Positions 35,844-44,578 of a stretch of 64,000 bases of DNA are shown here, one piece after another. The notes under the pieces were generated by a model. The model searched no databases. It was not told the DNA's origin and saw only the letters and a program-made list of their open reading frames with translations. Made by a program: the position numbers and the translations under genes. This DNA is from Dolichospermum compactum NIES-806 (lineage in GTDB: Bacteria > Cyanobacteriota > Cyanobacteriia > Cyanobacteriales > Nostocaceae), in contig NZ_AP018316.1 of the NCBI RefSeq assembly GCF_002368115.1, positions 1,750,207 through 1,814,206 of the forward strand, given 5' to 3'. Positions within the stretch are counted from its first letter, which is position 1. Every line of letters begins with the position of its first letter.

Positions 35844-36191
35844 ATGACAGATATTTTTGAAAAACCATCAATAGAAAGTTTACTTAATGAAATTGTCGCT
35901 TTAAATCATAGCTGGAAAGCTGCGGTAGAATTATTTGGAGATGATACTCCTTTAGCCCAAAGCGCGAGAGATTTAAAAGGATGTTTACAGGTAAGGTTAT
36001 TACATACTTATCCAGATCAGGTTTGTTTGATCATAGATAAAGACACCTCTGAACAAGCAGGAGAAGACTTATATAGTTTGCGCTTACTAACACCTATCAA
36101 TAATCGTTATGATGCTGAACATTTACCTGTAAGAGTTGCTAAAAAATTACTTACTGAAGAAGAAATTAAAGCGTTAACTAAACAATATTGA
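35844..36191 (+). CDS. 115-residue protein of unknown function in the zorD position
   Basis: A soluble, acidic protein that begins MTDIFEKPSIESLLNEIVAL, with SWKAAVELFGDDTPLAQSAR, LYSLRLLTPINNRYDAEHLP and VRVAKKLLTEEEIKAL. I see no helicase, nuclease or membrane motif. It starts 30 bases after zorC and would be on the same transcript. It may be a small accessory or effector of the operon, or an ordinary cyanobacterial gene next to which the operon inserted. Its composition is a little less AT-rich than zorABC. Confidence 0.75.
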   Translation: MTDIFEKPSIESLLNEIVALNHSWKAAVELFGDDTPLAQSARDLKGCLQVRLLHTYPDQVCLIIDKDTSEQAGEDLYSLRLLTPINNRYDAEHLPVRVAKKLLTEEEIKALTKQY

Positions 36192-36258
36192 GTTAATTAG
36201 AATATCCTACGAGAAATTAAAAAAGACAGGTATTAAACCTACTCTGTTTATAACTCGT

Positions 36259-36293
36259 AATATACCCGACTTCTCTAATCAATTGGGTATATT
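36259..36293. terminator. Hairpin between convergent genes
   Basis: AATATACCC (36259-36267) pairs with GGGTATATT (36285-36293) with a 17-base loop. It lies between the forward 115-residue gene and reverse tldD and could stop both transcripts. Confidence 0.4.
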
Positions 36294-36377
36294 CTTGATC
36301 ATTTTTTCGCGTTTTATGGGTTGAAGCTATTGACTCGCGCCAAAAAATATGTTAGACTAGCGCTTGATAAGGAAGAA

Positions 36378-37778
36378 CTATTCTCCACTTTCTCCTCCCA
36401 CCACGACATCCCGAATTCGTAAACTCGGACCACCGCAACCGACGGGTAAACCATTTTGTCCACCTTTACCACAACCCCCGGATTCATCCCAGTAAAAATC
36501 ATCACCAATAGCTTCAATATCTGCGAGGGTTTGGAAAACATTACCGGAAAGAGTCACATCCTTTACAGGTTCAGCAATTTTGCCATTTCTAATCATCCAA
36601 GCTTCCCCAGCACTGAAAGTGAACATTTCCCCGTTCGTCATTCCTCCTAGCCAATTTTGGGCAAAAACACCTTCTTTAATCCCCGTAAATAAGTCCGCGA
36701 CTGGGGTTTTACCCCGTTCAATCCAGGTATTTGTCATTCTCACAATGGGGGAATAGTGATAATTGAGACAACGGGCATTTCCTGTGGGTTTCTCCTCTAA
36801 TTTACCAGCAGTTTCACGGGAATGGAGTCTACCAACTAATACACCATCTTCAATTAACTGGGTCGTCGTCGCCGGTGTACCTTCATCGTCGTAAAAATAA
36901 CTACCGCGATGTCCTTGGGGTGCAGCGCCATCAAATATTTGCAGTTCTTCCGGTCCAAAACGTCGTCCTAGAGTCATGACTTCCAGAATATCAGGGTTTT
37001 CATAAGCCATATCTGCTTCGGAAAGATGTCCAAAGGCTTCATGAACAAACAAACCGCTGAGAATGGGATCAATAACTACGGTGTAAGTATTACCCTTGAC
37101 AGATGGTAAAGATAAAGCCGTAACAGCCCTTTCTGCTGCACCTTTAACTTGTTTGTCTAAATTAGTTAGATCTTCGTAAGCTTTGCGAGAACCAGTGGTT
37201 TCTCTGCCGGTTTGTACAGTATCCCCATTCCTGGCTGTGGCGGCAAAGCGCATTTCCATATCTACCCAAGATTGATCAATGAAAGTTCCTTCAGATGTGA
37301 CAAGAATCACTCTTTGAGTGCTATCACTGTAATGAACGGACGTGGTAGTAATACGGTGATCAACTGTTTTCAGGAGGTCAGTATAGCGATCGCATAATTG
37401 CTTTTTCTGCTTTAGCGAAACCTGACGGGGATCAGTACCCAATAGAGGTAATTTACATACAGCTTGCACAGGATTAATCGCTGCAAGTATGGTTTCTTCA
37501 TCACCCACTATCCGGGCTGCGGCGATCGCCTCTTCTATGCGTTCTTCAATGGTTGCTAATTTGTTGAAACTACTTAATCCCCAGCCACCTTTATAACAAG
37601 TGCGAACATGACCACCAATGGAAATTCCCTCGCTGAGAGTTTCCACCCTATCACCACGCAAAACAATATCTGTTCCTTCAGCTTCTTCCAATCGAATCAT
37701 CAAATAATCCACACGGGAAGAATAACGGGAAATTAAATCTGAGAGGAGATTTTGAACATCAGTAAGTTTAGTTGTCAT
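36378..37778 (-). CDS. tldD: TldD/PmbA-family metalloprotease TldD
   Basis: Zinc metallopeptidase of 466 residues that with a TldE/PmbA partner cuts small peptides and leader sequences. The metal site HEAFGH is at 246-251 with upstream DPILSGLFV, and downstream GHRGSYFYDDEG, NYHYSPIVRMTNT and GEMFTFSAGEAWMI are typical. Length is normal. The C-terminus is Gly-rich. The partner gene is not in the window. Confidence 0.92.
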   Translation of the reverse strand: MTTKLTDVQNLLSDLISRYSSRVDYLMIRLEEAEGTDIVLRGDRVETLSEGISIGGHVRTCYKGGWGLSSFNKLATIEERIEEAIAAARIVGDEETILAAINPVQAVCKLPLLGTDPRQVSLKQKKQLCDRYTDLLKTVDHRITTTSVHYSDSTQRVILVTSEGTFIDQSWVDMEMRFAATARNGDTVQTGRETTGSRKAYEDLTNLDKQVKGAAERAVTALSLPSVKGNTYTVVIDPILSGLFVHEAFGHLSEADMAYENPDILEVMTLGRRFGPEELQIFDGAAPQGHRGSYFYDDEGTPATTTQLIEDGVLVGRLHSRETAGKLEEKPTGNARCLNYHYSPIVRMTNTWIERGKTPVADLFTGIKEGVFAQNWLGGMTNGEMFTFSAGEAWMIRNGKIAEPVKDVTLSGNVFQTLADIEAIGDDFYWDESGGCGKGGQNGLPVGCGGPSLRIRDVVVGGESGE

Positions 37779-37810
37779 TTTATAAATCGCTATAAATTAC
37801 ATTTATTTTC

Positions 37811-38227
37811 TTATTGAAAAACATATTTTTCTGCTACTTTCCAATAACGAGAAAACCGCTTTAAATCAATATATCCGTCATATTCAAAAAACGGTTCTAC
37901 AGCAAAAACTTCCAAAGTTACAGACTTTTCAATTTGATCACAAATATCATCAAACCTGGGACTGGGACTATCTGTAGTTACAACTAAATTAGTATTATGT
38001 TCCTTAGCAAAAGCTAAAACTTCTGCTGCTACATTTCCTCGGCGAATTTCCACAGGTAATTCTAGCAAACATTCATAAATGAAAGTCAGGCGTTTGAGGC
38101 TAATTTGCCATTCTGCTATTAAAGCATCATCCCAAACCCAAAGGGCTGGGGCTTGGGGATATGCTTGGAGTACAGGGCTTTGGGGACTCAGACAGTCTCC
38201 ATTGATCCAAATAACTGGTTTATTCAT
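37811..38227 (-). CDS. DNA photolyase-like N-terminal domain protein
   Basis: 138 residues, beginning VIWINGDCLSPQSPVLQAYP and containing ALWVWDDALI, RLTFIYECLLELPVEIRRGN and LKRFSRYWKVAEKYVF. This is the antenna-binding (Rossmann) part of the photolyase/cryptochrome family standing alone, as known from many cyanobacteria. Without the FAD domain it cannot act as photolyase; role unknown. Lies 32 bases upstream of tldD on the same strand and is likely co-transcribed. Confidence 0.7.
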   Translation of the reverse strand: MNKPVIWINGDCLSPQSPVLQAYPQAPALWVWDDALIAEWQISLKRLTFIYECLLELPVEIRRGNVAAEVLAFAKEHNTNLVVTTDSPSPRFDDICDQIEKSVTLEVFAVEPFFEYDGYIDLKRFSRYWKVAEKYVFQ

Positions 38228-38719
38228 AATCTTTGCTTATCTATATCAAGAGAAAAACCAATATCCAACCATCTTAAATTATAACGGTGATAGTCAATCA
38301 TTTTCCAACAAGTTCAAATCCTTTAATGGCTGATTTGACAAGCATTGTGACCCTTAACTCCAAGCATTCTAACTTTCCTGATCCATAAAATTTTAATAAT
38401 TTTTGCAAAATCGTAACTATGGATACATCCAATTCTGGCAACAGTGGATAACATGATAAAAATATTCACATAGTAAGAAAAATCAAGAATCAAAAAACCA
38501 TTTCTTGTTCCTCTTACCATTTTCATAAACAGCAACCTACAGGAGTTTGCCTTCTTAAATAATTCACCCGACAAAAATAATCTTTATTACCTTAAATATA
38601 AGGTTAAAACAACTCTATCACAATTCATACCAATTTGATGTGAGACTGCACAGAATCATAAAATCCATGAATTCATCCGCGTTTATCTGCGGTCAATGAT
38701 TCTAGAAATCTGATTTTAT
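38228..38719. other. Intergenic region without a gene
   Basis: AT-rich, with a short reverse open frame (38323-38574) that has no recognisable features. Contains the dispersed phrase TCCGCGTTTATCTGCGGTC. No structured RNA could be recognised. Confidence 0.35.
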
Positions 38720-38844
38720 TAGGACTTACGCAAGTGTCACACCAAAAATCTGTTGTAGGGTGCGTCAGACTGCATAAATCCTGCAAATAAACAGATTGTT
38801 GATATTTGACGCACCCTACCAATGTGCCAGTTGCGTAAGTCCTG
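38720..38844. mobile_element. 125-bp MITE, copy 2
   Basis: Nearly identical to 1009-1133, with the same TAGGACTTACGC and GCGTAAGTCCTG ends. It is flanked by TTTAT at 38715-38719 and 38845-38849, again a 5-bp duplication. It inserted into non-coding DNA. Confidence 0.88.
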
Positions 38845-39017
38845 TTTATGTAGCTTCATATTAATTTGGTATCAGTATGATATTATCAAAATATGTCATA
38901 CTAATTCGGAATTTTAGATTGGGGATGAAAAACACTTTGACAACAGTTTCCCACACCACTAAATATCCGCAGTTAGCGTCCTTGTGATATTTCAGCTAAA
39001 CAATCAAGGAGTTCATT

Positions 39018-39281
39018 ATGCTTCGACAAATGTGCTGGTTATCTAAGTATGGCGGTGATGATGAAAAGATTTTACACTTGCAAACTGCACCTGGACAACC
39101 TTGGCGACCTTACACAGCTTTTCCGCAATTTTCAGTTCCAGATTATCGCATTCCTCGCGGTTCTAAGGGTTGGGCTACTTATCAAAAACTCTTGAAAGCG
39201 GGTTGGACTTTAGTACCTAGTGCCAGAGGCAGTGAATTTGCCCTCACTAGCTATGCAGAGTCAACTGTGCATAGTTCATAG
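39018..39281 (+). CDS. Conserved-looking 87-residue hypothetical protein
   Basis: The protein reads MLRQMCWLSKYGGDDEKILH, then APGQPWRPYTAFPQFSVPDY and GSKGWATYQKLLKAGWTLVP. AAGGAG lies upstream of the start codon. It is soluble, rich in Trp, Tyr and Pro, and I believe it is a cyanobacterial hypothetical protein, with no known function. The last 20 residues look less constrained. The 39282-39555 gap contains the dispersed phrase TTTGCGTCTTTGCG and no gene. Confidence 0.65.
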   Translation: MLRQMCWLSKYGGDDEKILHLQTAPGQPWRPYTAFPQFSVPDYRIPRGSKGWATYQKLLKAGWTLVPSARGSEFALTSYAESTVHSS

Positions 39282-39555
39282 CCTATATTACCATCTGGGG
39301 AAACCCATCAACATTTTTGGTCTTGCTGAATTGAAGTATGAAATTAGGAAATTTAATGCAGCCTTAATTCTTTGCGTCTTTGCGCCTTTGCGTGAGACAT
39401 ATTCATATATTTAATCAGCAACACCAACATTATCTCATCCCCAGATTGGTGATAGGAGTCACCAGTTAAAAATTGTTCGTATATTTGAGCAAGTAAACCC
39501 CAAAGACCTTACAATGGAGGAGGTGCGTTAACTGCTGTTACAAACATTTATATTT

Positions 39556-39813
39556 ATGCCTCCTCGTTGGCCTCGCAAACCAGATCGCCAAGATCCAGAT
39601 TTCCGTAAACTAGATGATCGCATGAATTTCGCTGTTCATGTTGGTATTTGTGCAACTGTCACTTCTGGGTTGTGGTTTTTCCACATTTTGAAAACTACTG
39701 CCTGGGAATGGCTTCCTGGGGTAACAATTGGTTGGGTGGGAGTATTGCTGCTGCATCTAATTTACATTGGTGCGATCGCTAATTACGACCAAACCCCACC
39801 GAAATCTACCTAA
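39556..39813 (+). CDS. Small membrane protein with two helices
   Basis: 85 residues: a basic, Pro-rich start (MPPRWPRKPDRQDPDFRKLD), a first helix at about 25-43 (FAVHVGICATVTSGLWFF), a second at about 56-75 (VTIGWVGVLLLHLIYIGA). Looks like a 2TM-domain protein of cyanobacteria. Function unknown. The next gene follows on the same strand after about 120 bases. Confidence 0.75.
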   Translation: MPPRWPRKPDRQDPDFRKLDDRMNFAVHVGICATVTSGLWFFHILKTTAWEWLPGVTIGWVGVLLLHLIYIGAIANYDQTPPKST

Positions 39814-39932
39814 AGAAAGACTATCTAGCTAGGGAATTCTTACCTGTGGTAGTAGCTAAAGTCTAGCTAATTGAGTAATAATGTGAAATGAAAGTCAGAT
39901 ATCCCAATATTACGAACAATGAGGTTATATTT

Positions 39933-40241
39933 GTGGCTAAAACTAATACCACAGAATTACTGGAAACCCTAGCGGCCGAAATTGGTGAAAGTGTTTATAT
40001 AGATATTGCAAAATGGCATCTTTATTTAGCCGATGCCAAATTGCATAATATTGTTGCTGAAAAATTGTATCCTTTAATTACTTCTAAAGGCGTTAATGAA
40101 GAAAAAGTAATTACCGCTTTAGAATCTATCACTGTGAAAGTGGGTGGTGGCAGAAATGAAATATCTTTAATTAATTTATTGCCCTTGCAATGTCAAGTTA
40201 CCTTAGTAGATATTGTCGAGAAATATCAACGGGAAATATAA
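39933..40241 (+). CDS. DUF3181 family protein
   Basis: A cyanobacterial protein family of unknown function, about 103 residues from GTG 39933 (MAKTNTTELLETLAAEIGES), preceded by GAGG. Typical segments are YIDIAKWHLYLADAKLHNIV, VKVGGGRNEISLI and LLPLQCQVTLVDIVEKYQRE. An upstream in-frame ATG at 39888 would add 15 unlikely residues. Confidence 0.82.
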   Translation: MAKTNTTELLETLAAEIGESVYIDIAKWHLYLADAKLHNIVAEKLYPLITSKGVNEEKVITALESITVKVGGGRNEISLINLLPLQCQVTLVDIVEKYQREI

Positions 40242-40299
40242 TCTTCATTTTCTTCCCATTGGCAAATTTACACATTTTAAATAATGGAGGTTGATCAAT

Positions 40300-40524
40300 A
40301 TGTTTTTACAAATCAAAGATAGCCGCGATTTGGTGAAAATAGTTGATGTTCAAGAACTATTAGACCCCACTAGTAAAATCGTCCACGCCCAAGATCAAGA
40401 AGGACAAGAAGAACAAGAAACCGACATTTATCAAAAAGAAGAACTAGTATTTCCCTCTGGAGAAAAATTACCACGTTGTTGGTTAGATGCCAAATTTAGA
40501 GAAAGAGAATCTGTAGCAGCTTAA
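40300..40524 (+). CDS. Small conserved-looking cyanobacterial protein
   Basis: 74 residues starting MFLQIKDSRDLVKIVDVQEL, with a Gln/Glu-rich middle and FPSGEKLPRCWLDAKFRERE near the end. A strong GGAGG eight bases before ATG 40300 decides this start over a TTG nine bases upstream. It lies 58 bases after the DUF3181 gene and is probably in the same operon. Function unknown. Confidence 0.75.
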   Translation: MFLQIKDSRDLVKIVDVQELLDPTSKIVHAQDQEGQEEQETDIYQKEELVFPSGEKLPRCWLDAKFRERESVAA

Positions 40525-40607
40525 TATTAATTACATAGGGTGAGATAAATCACCCTATAATTATAATTGGTACTAACCGCATAGATTGGATTTAAGATTA
40601 ACTAGAA

Positions 40608-40690
40608 ATGCCAGCCAAAGATATTTATCACAATACAGTTAGAACTGCGTTATAAAAAGATGGATGGATAATTACAGATGATCCCTTTAA
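40608..40690 (+). pseudogene. XisH-like fragment
   Basis: MPAKDIYHNTVRTAL, a stop codon, then KDGWIITDDPFKLKWG is the start of an XisH-family protein (named after an fdxN element excision factor; PD-(D/E)xK-like fold). It is cut by an in-frame stop and ends after about 28 codons; no XisI follows. The sequence after it (40691-40940) has no recognised gene. Confidence 0.6.
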
Positions 40691-40939
40691 ACTAAAGTGG
40701 GGGTTACGAGAATTATTTGGGATCTTCCGTACTTACTATGCTAAATTATTGTTTCAAATCCCAAAATCCTTGCCATATAAGGATTTTACGTTAATTCATT
40801 GGTTAATTTGACATAAATTTGGCATCAAAAACAATGAAACCCTTTGTTTATATGGGTTATGGGGTAAATAAACTCATATTTGGCATAACAGGTACGGAAG
40901 AACCAATTTTTTCTGAACCTATTGGTACATTAGTTTTGA

Positions 40940-40984
40940 AAAAACATAAAAACAGATCCCCGACTTCTCCAAGCAGTCGGGGAT
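40940..40984 (-). terminator. Terminator of the ABA4-like/CobW operon
   Basis: On the reverse strand ATCCCCGACT pairs with AGTCGGGGAT (ten bases, nine-base loop), followed by CTGTTTTTATGTTTTTTC. It lies 15 bases past the end of the ABA4-like gene. Confidence 0.7.
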
Positions 40985-40998
40985 ATAAATTCCTAAAC

Positions 40999-41454
40999 CT
41001 ATACTTTTTGTGTAACTGTCACACTTTCAGAACCTTTAGAAAAGGCTTTAGTAATCCAATAGGTGAAAATATGAGAAAGTACACCTAAAGGACCGGCAAA
41101 TAAACACAAAGCTATCGAGTGAATTGTCCAAATTCCGGTTTTTTGTCCTTCCCAATAAATCCATCTACCGACAAATAAATCCATTACCAAAAAATGAATC
41201 CAACCTGTAGCAGCAGCCGTTTCATCACTAAAAAATCTAGCTATATCTGCTAATTGAGGATTTGATAAAGCTGCGGCGTTTTCTGGGGTAATGCTGACGA
41301 CAAATAAATAGGAATATGCACCAGCTAAAACAACAAAAGGTAAATAAGATTCCATTACCTTGCGGGTGACATTCCAATTGGGTAACAGAATCATCAAAGC
41401 CCAAAAAGGCAAAACAAAAAGATTGGCAACGTTAAATAAATCTGTGATATTCAT
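40999..41454 (-). CDS. ABA4-like (DUF4281) membrane protein
   Basis: 151 residues with four hydrophobic helices, of the family named after plant ABA4, which is needed to make neoxanthin. Typical features: NLFVLPFWALMILLPNW at the start, TAAATGWIHFLVMDLFVGRW and GPLGVLSHIFTYWITK. The role in cyanobacteria is unclear; a carotenoid link is inferred from the plant protein. It follows the CobW gene by one base and is co-transcribed. Confidence 0.85.
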   Translation of the reverse strand: MNITDLFNVANLFVLPFWALMILLPNWNVTRKVMESYLPFVVLAGAYSYLFVVSITPENAAALSNPQLADIARFFSDETAAATGWIHFLVMDLFVGRWIYWEGQKTGIWTIHSIALCLFAGPLGVLSHIFTYWITKAFSKGSESVTVTQKV

Positions 41455-41455
41455 A

Positions 41456-42505
41456 TTACAAAGCTACTAATTGAGATTCTATTTCTGAAGATTGTAAATT
41501 ACGACCGATAAAAACTAAACTGGTTTGTTTTGCTTCTTCTAGTTTCCAAGGACGATCATAAAATTTATCAAATCTTGTTCCTACACCTTGCATAACTAAC
41601 CGCATGAGTTTATTCTCAACAGCCACAAATCCTTTAATTCTGTAGATTTCCTGTTCTTCTGCCAGTTTTTCTAATGTTACTTGTAGCTTTTCTGGGTCAA
41701 ATGTTCGGTCTAAAATCACGTGAGTTGAGTTGATTTCATCATCATGATCATGGTCTTCTTCGGTGTCATGATGACTAGGACGATCATCTAAATTATCTTC
41801 AACTGCGGCTGCAAATCCTAATAAGATAGATGGGTCTAATTTACCATAATCACTAGAGACAATTTTCACAACTCTAGGTAATTCATTCTTAACTAATTCT
41901 AAAACTTGTGCTTGTGTTTCACTATCAACTAAATCAGTTTTATTCAAAATCACTAAATCAGCACAAGCAAGTTGATCTTCAAACAATTCTTGTAATGGTG
42001 TTTCATGTTCTAGACTATCATCTTCTTGGCGTTGGGCTGCTATGGCTTCTAAATCACTAGCAAATGTTCCCGCGGCCACAGCGGCACAATCTACTACTGT
42101 AATGACTGCATCTACTGTAGCAGCATTGCGGATTTCTTGCCAACGAAAGGCTTTAATTAAGGGTTTTGGTAAGGCTAAACCAGAGGTTTCAATGATAATA
42201 TAATCAATGCTATCTCGGCGTTTAATTAATTCCCGCATTGTCGGGTAAAATTCTTCTTGGACAGTGCAGCATAAACAGCCGTTTGTCAGTTCAAATATAT
42301 TAGTTTCTTGATTTGCTTCTGTTTCATCTTCTGGGCAAATTTGACAGGATTTCAATAATTCTCCATCTATCCCCAGTTCGCCAAATTCGTTAACTAATAC
42401 TGCTATGCGTCGTCCTTGGTTGTTTTGGAGGAGGTGACGGATAATGCTGGTTTTACCGCTTCCTAAGAAGCCTGTGATGACGGTAACGGGGATTTTTGTA
42501 GCCAT
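41456..42505 (-). CDS. CobW/COG0523 family metal-chaperone GTPase
   Basis: A 349-residue GTPase. Walker A GFLGSGKT is at 12-19, the metal-binding CLCC at 77-80, then IIETSGLALPKPL and NKTDL (G4). A His/Asp-rich loop (SHHDTEEDHDHDD, around 243-255) and the C-terminal CobW domain (GFVAVENKLMRLVMQGVG) follow. Members deliver zinc or cobalt to client proteins. Often annotated CobW in cyanobacteria; zinc-related control by a Zur protein is possible but no Zur box was verified here. Confidence 0.9.
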   Translation of the reverse strand: MATKIPVTVITGFLGSGKTSIIRHLLQNNQGRRIAVLVNEFGELGIDGELLKSCQICPEDETEANQETNIFELTNGCLCCTVQEEFYPTMRELIKRRDSIDYIIIETSGLALPKPLIKAFRWQEIRNAATVDAVITVVDCAAVAAGTFASDLEAIAAQRQEDDSLEHETPLQELFEDQLACADLVILNKTDLVDSETQAQVLELVKNELPRVVKIVSSDYGKLDPSILLGFAAAVEDNLDDRPSHHDTEEDHDHDDEINSTHVILDRTFDPEKLQVTLEKLAEEQEIYRIKGFVAVENKLMRLVMQGVGTRFDKFYDRPWKLEEAKQTSLVFIGRNLQSSEIESQLVAL

Positions 42506-42562
42506 GTTTTGTGTGTAGTTTTGAATTCAATTTTACCATATATTGTATAACCCCTCTCCAAA

Positions 42563-42647
42563 CCTCTCCCCGCAACGGGGAGAGGCTTAAATACCAAGAA
42601 TATTACTAATTATTAGTTTAAAAGCCCCTCTCCGTGTCGGAGAGGGG
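42563..42647. repeat. Two dispersed GC-rich hairpins
   Basis: CCTCTCCCCG/CGGGGAGAGG (42563-42585, 3-base loop) and CCCCTCTCCG/CGGAGAGGGG (42625-42647, 3-base loop) stand 40 bases apart upstream of the CobW gene. They look like members of a REP-like hairpin family common in cyanobacteria, rather than terminators, as no T-run follows. Confidence 0.6.
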
Positions 42648-42736
42648 TTGGGGTGAGGTCAGATTATTTTAAGAATATCCAATTTCTATCATTTTGAAAA
42701 ATTCCTACACTACTTCATCAGGATGGTTATAACATC

Positions 42737-43375
42737 TAGGACTTACGCAACTGGCACAAGCGATGGTGCGGCTACGCTGCACCGAGCGCCTAAAGACTAA
42801 ACCATTGACATAGCAATATCTGGACGTTTTAGTTGTCCTATTAAATAATTAGAAAGCAAATTATGCTTAATTTGATAAATAGTTTGACCTGTGTTGTAAG
42901 CTAAGTTTTTTAGTCTTAGCCAAACCAACATAGCACAAGCTATATGATTTCTTTGAAGACGACCTTTGCGACACTGACATGATTCAATGCCAGTTAATTG
43001 TTTTATCTCCCTGTGAAACTCTTCTATTTTCCAACGGATTTTACACACCTGTTGTGTAACATCCATAGAACTCATTTTTTAAATAATAATTAATTTTATC
43101 GTGACTAATATTGTCTAAATGTTCTGCTAGATTAGTCATTGTGTAGTTGATTTGACTGCTAAGTAAATACTGGCAGTAATTAAGTTTAGTAAATTTCATC
43201 GTTAATTAATTTCTTAATGCACCCTATCATCATTCTCTCATAAAATTAATACCCGTCATTTATTTAATCTATTACTATTAACAATTCTCAATCAGTCTGA
43301 TTCAATAACATCTTCATTATTGCAGTACACATATACTAATAATTAGCGATCGCTGTGCCAGTTGCGTAAGTCCTG
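42737..43375 (-). mobile_element. IS remnant (DDE transposase) with the ends of the 125-bp MITE
   Basis: The ends TAGGACTTACGCAACTGGCAC and GTGCCAGTTGCGTAAGTCCTG are the same as those of the MITEs at 1009 and 38720. On the reverse strand 43199 starts MKFTKLNYCQYLLSSQINY, a transposase N-terminus, for about 42 residues; then, out of frame, 43075-42797 encodes the C-terminal part with IRWKIEEFHREIKQLTGIES and RNHIACAMLVWLRLKN, typical of IS4/IS701-like transposases. The catalytic centre is deleted. No matching target duplication is visible, so the flanks have been rearranged. Confidence 0.78.
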
Positions 43376-43461
43376 ATAAGCTTCTTTAGCTTTATTTTCC
43401 GCTTCTTGTCTGATAGTATCTGTGATGGTATCAATGGGAAGAGTAAATTCTACTCTAGTCA
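43376..43461 (-). pseudogene. UPF0175 antitoxin, first 27 codons only
   Basis: ATG at 43461 opens MTRVEFTLPIDTITDTIRQE and AENKAKEAY, very close to the start of the complete antitoxin at 57768. The IS remnant cuts it there. Its ATG overlaps the rdgB stop (ATGA), so it was once translated right after rdgB. No toxin gene is left here. Confidence 0.75.
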
Positions 43462-44040
43462 TAAAATTACAACTTTAATTAACTGAGGAACTAAAGCTTT
43501 CAAAGCATTACCACGATGACTAATTGATTTTTTTAAACCCGTCGTCATTTGAGCAAAAGTCAATTGTTTCTCTGGTACATAAAAAACCGGATCATAACCA
43601 AAACCACTATCTCCAGAAGGTGCAAATAAGATTTCACCGTGACAAATACCCTCAGATTGAATTACTATTTCTCCTTGAGGATTTGCAACTGCGATCGCAC
43701 ACACAAATTGAGCTTGACGATTTTTCTGATCACCTAATTCTCTTAATAACCTCTCAATCCGTTCTGTATCCGTGTTACCATAACGTGCAGAATACACCCC
43801 CGGCGCACCATTGAGGGCATCTACCTTTAAACCAGAATCATCAGCGATCGCCCAATTACCTGTAGCTTTAGCAATTTCTGAGGCTTTCAGACAAGCATTC
43901 TCCGCAAAGGTTTCTCCCGTTTCTTCCACATCCAAATCTTCTGGTTTTAAAGCTAATTCCCAACCAGAATCAGCTAAATAAGCCTGCATTTCCTTCAATT
44001 TTCCGGGGTTTCCTGTCGCTACTACAAGTAATTTATTCAT
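43459..44040 (-). CDS. rdgB: Non-canonical purine NTP pyrophosphatase (RdgB/HAM1)
   Basis: Removes dITP, XTP and similar damaged nucleotides from the pool. 193 residues with the family start VVATGNPGKLKEM, the metal site ADDSGLKVDAL, APGVYSARYG, and near the end GFGYDPVF and SHRGNALKAL. Length is normal. The stop codon overlaps the start of the antitoxin fragment. Confidence 0.95.
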   Translation of the reverse strand: MNKLLVVATGNPGKLKEMQAYLADSGWELALKPEDLDVEETGETFAENACLKASEIAKATGNWAIADDSGLKVDALNGAPGVYSARYGNTDTERIERLLRELGDQKNRQAQFVCAIAVANPQGEIVIQSEGICHGEILFAPSGDSGFGYDPVFYVPEKQLTFAQMTTGLKKSISHRGNALKALVPQLIKVVIL

Positions 44041-44179
44041 CAGTTGTTAGTTGTTAATAAAAAGGTAATTACAGCGGTTTCCGCTCTTATGCGCTATATC
44101 TTAGCCCCCTCATCGCTTGCGGGGAGGGGTTCTTGTATTTCACTCAACCAAGAACCGCCATATCAAATTCTGAGATTAT

Positions 44180-44540
44180 TTATGCTAAATTTTCCGATAA
44201 ATTGACTTTTTTATATAATTTCTTTAAAGATAATTCTACATTAATTGATGACAAATTTATCATAGCATCTTCAGTTTCATACTCCGTTAAAATCCATTGA
44301 TTTTCCGAAGTTTTCACATACTGCATTACATAATATTTAGTTTGGTCAATTAAAATATATTCTTTAAACTCAGGAATTGAGCGATAATAAAGAAACTTAT
44401 CACCACGATAGCTGCGCTCGCCGTAGGCATCATAATCTTTTGTTGATTTAGATAAAACTTCCACAATCAACACAGGATTAGTAACTATTGTAGTATTAGC
44501 GCTGTAATAAAATAGCCTATTTTATAGGCAAAAGAGGTAC
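44180..44540 (-). pseudogene. Uma2-family nuclease, C-terminal fragment
   Basis: The reading FYYSANTTIVTNPVLIVEVL continues into SKSTKDYDAYGERSYRGDKF and YYRSIPEFKEYILIDQTKYY, the core and C-terminal half of a Uma2 (DUF820, PD-(D/E)xK) protein. Codons before about 44520 lose the family pattern and there is no start codon, so the N-terminal 80-90 residues are gone. The 97-residue frame starting at TTG 44473 is not expected to be functional. Confidence 0.7.
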
Positions 44541-44578
44541 AAATTTTCATCACAAAGCTTTGCACCTCAAGGGTTTTA

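Noticed and set aside
40819..41088. Forward open frame of 89 codons overlapping the ABA4-like gene
   Set aside because: It crosses a terminator hairpin and the end of a well-supported reverse-strand gene.
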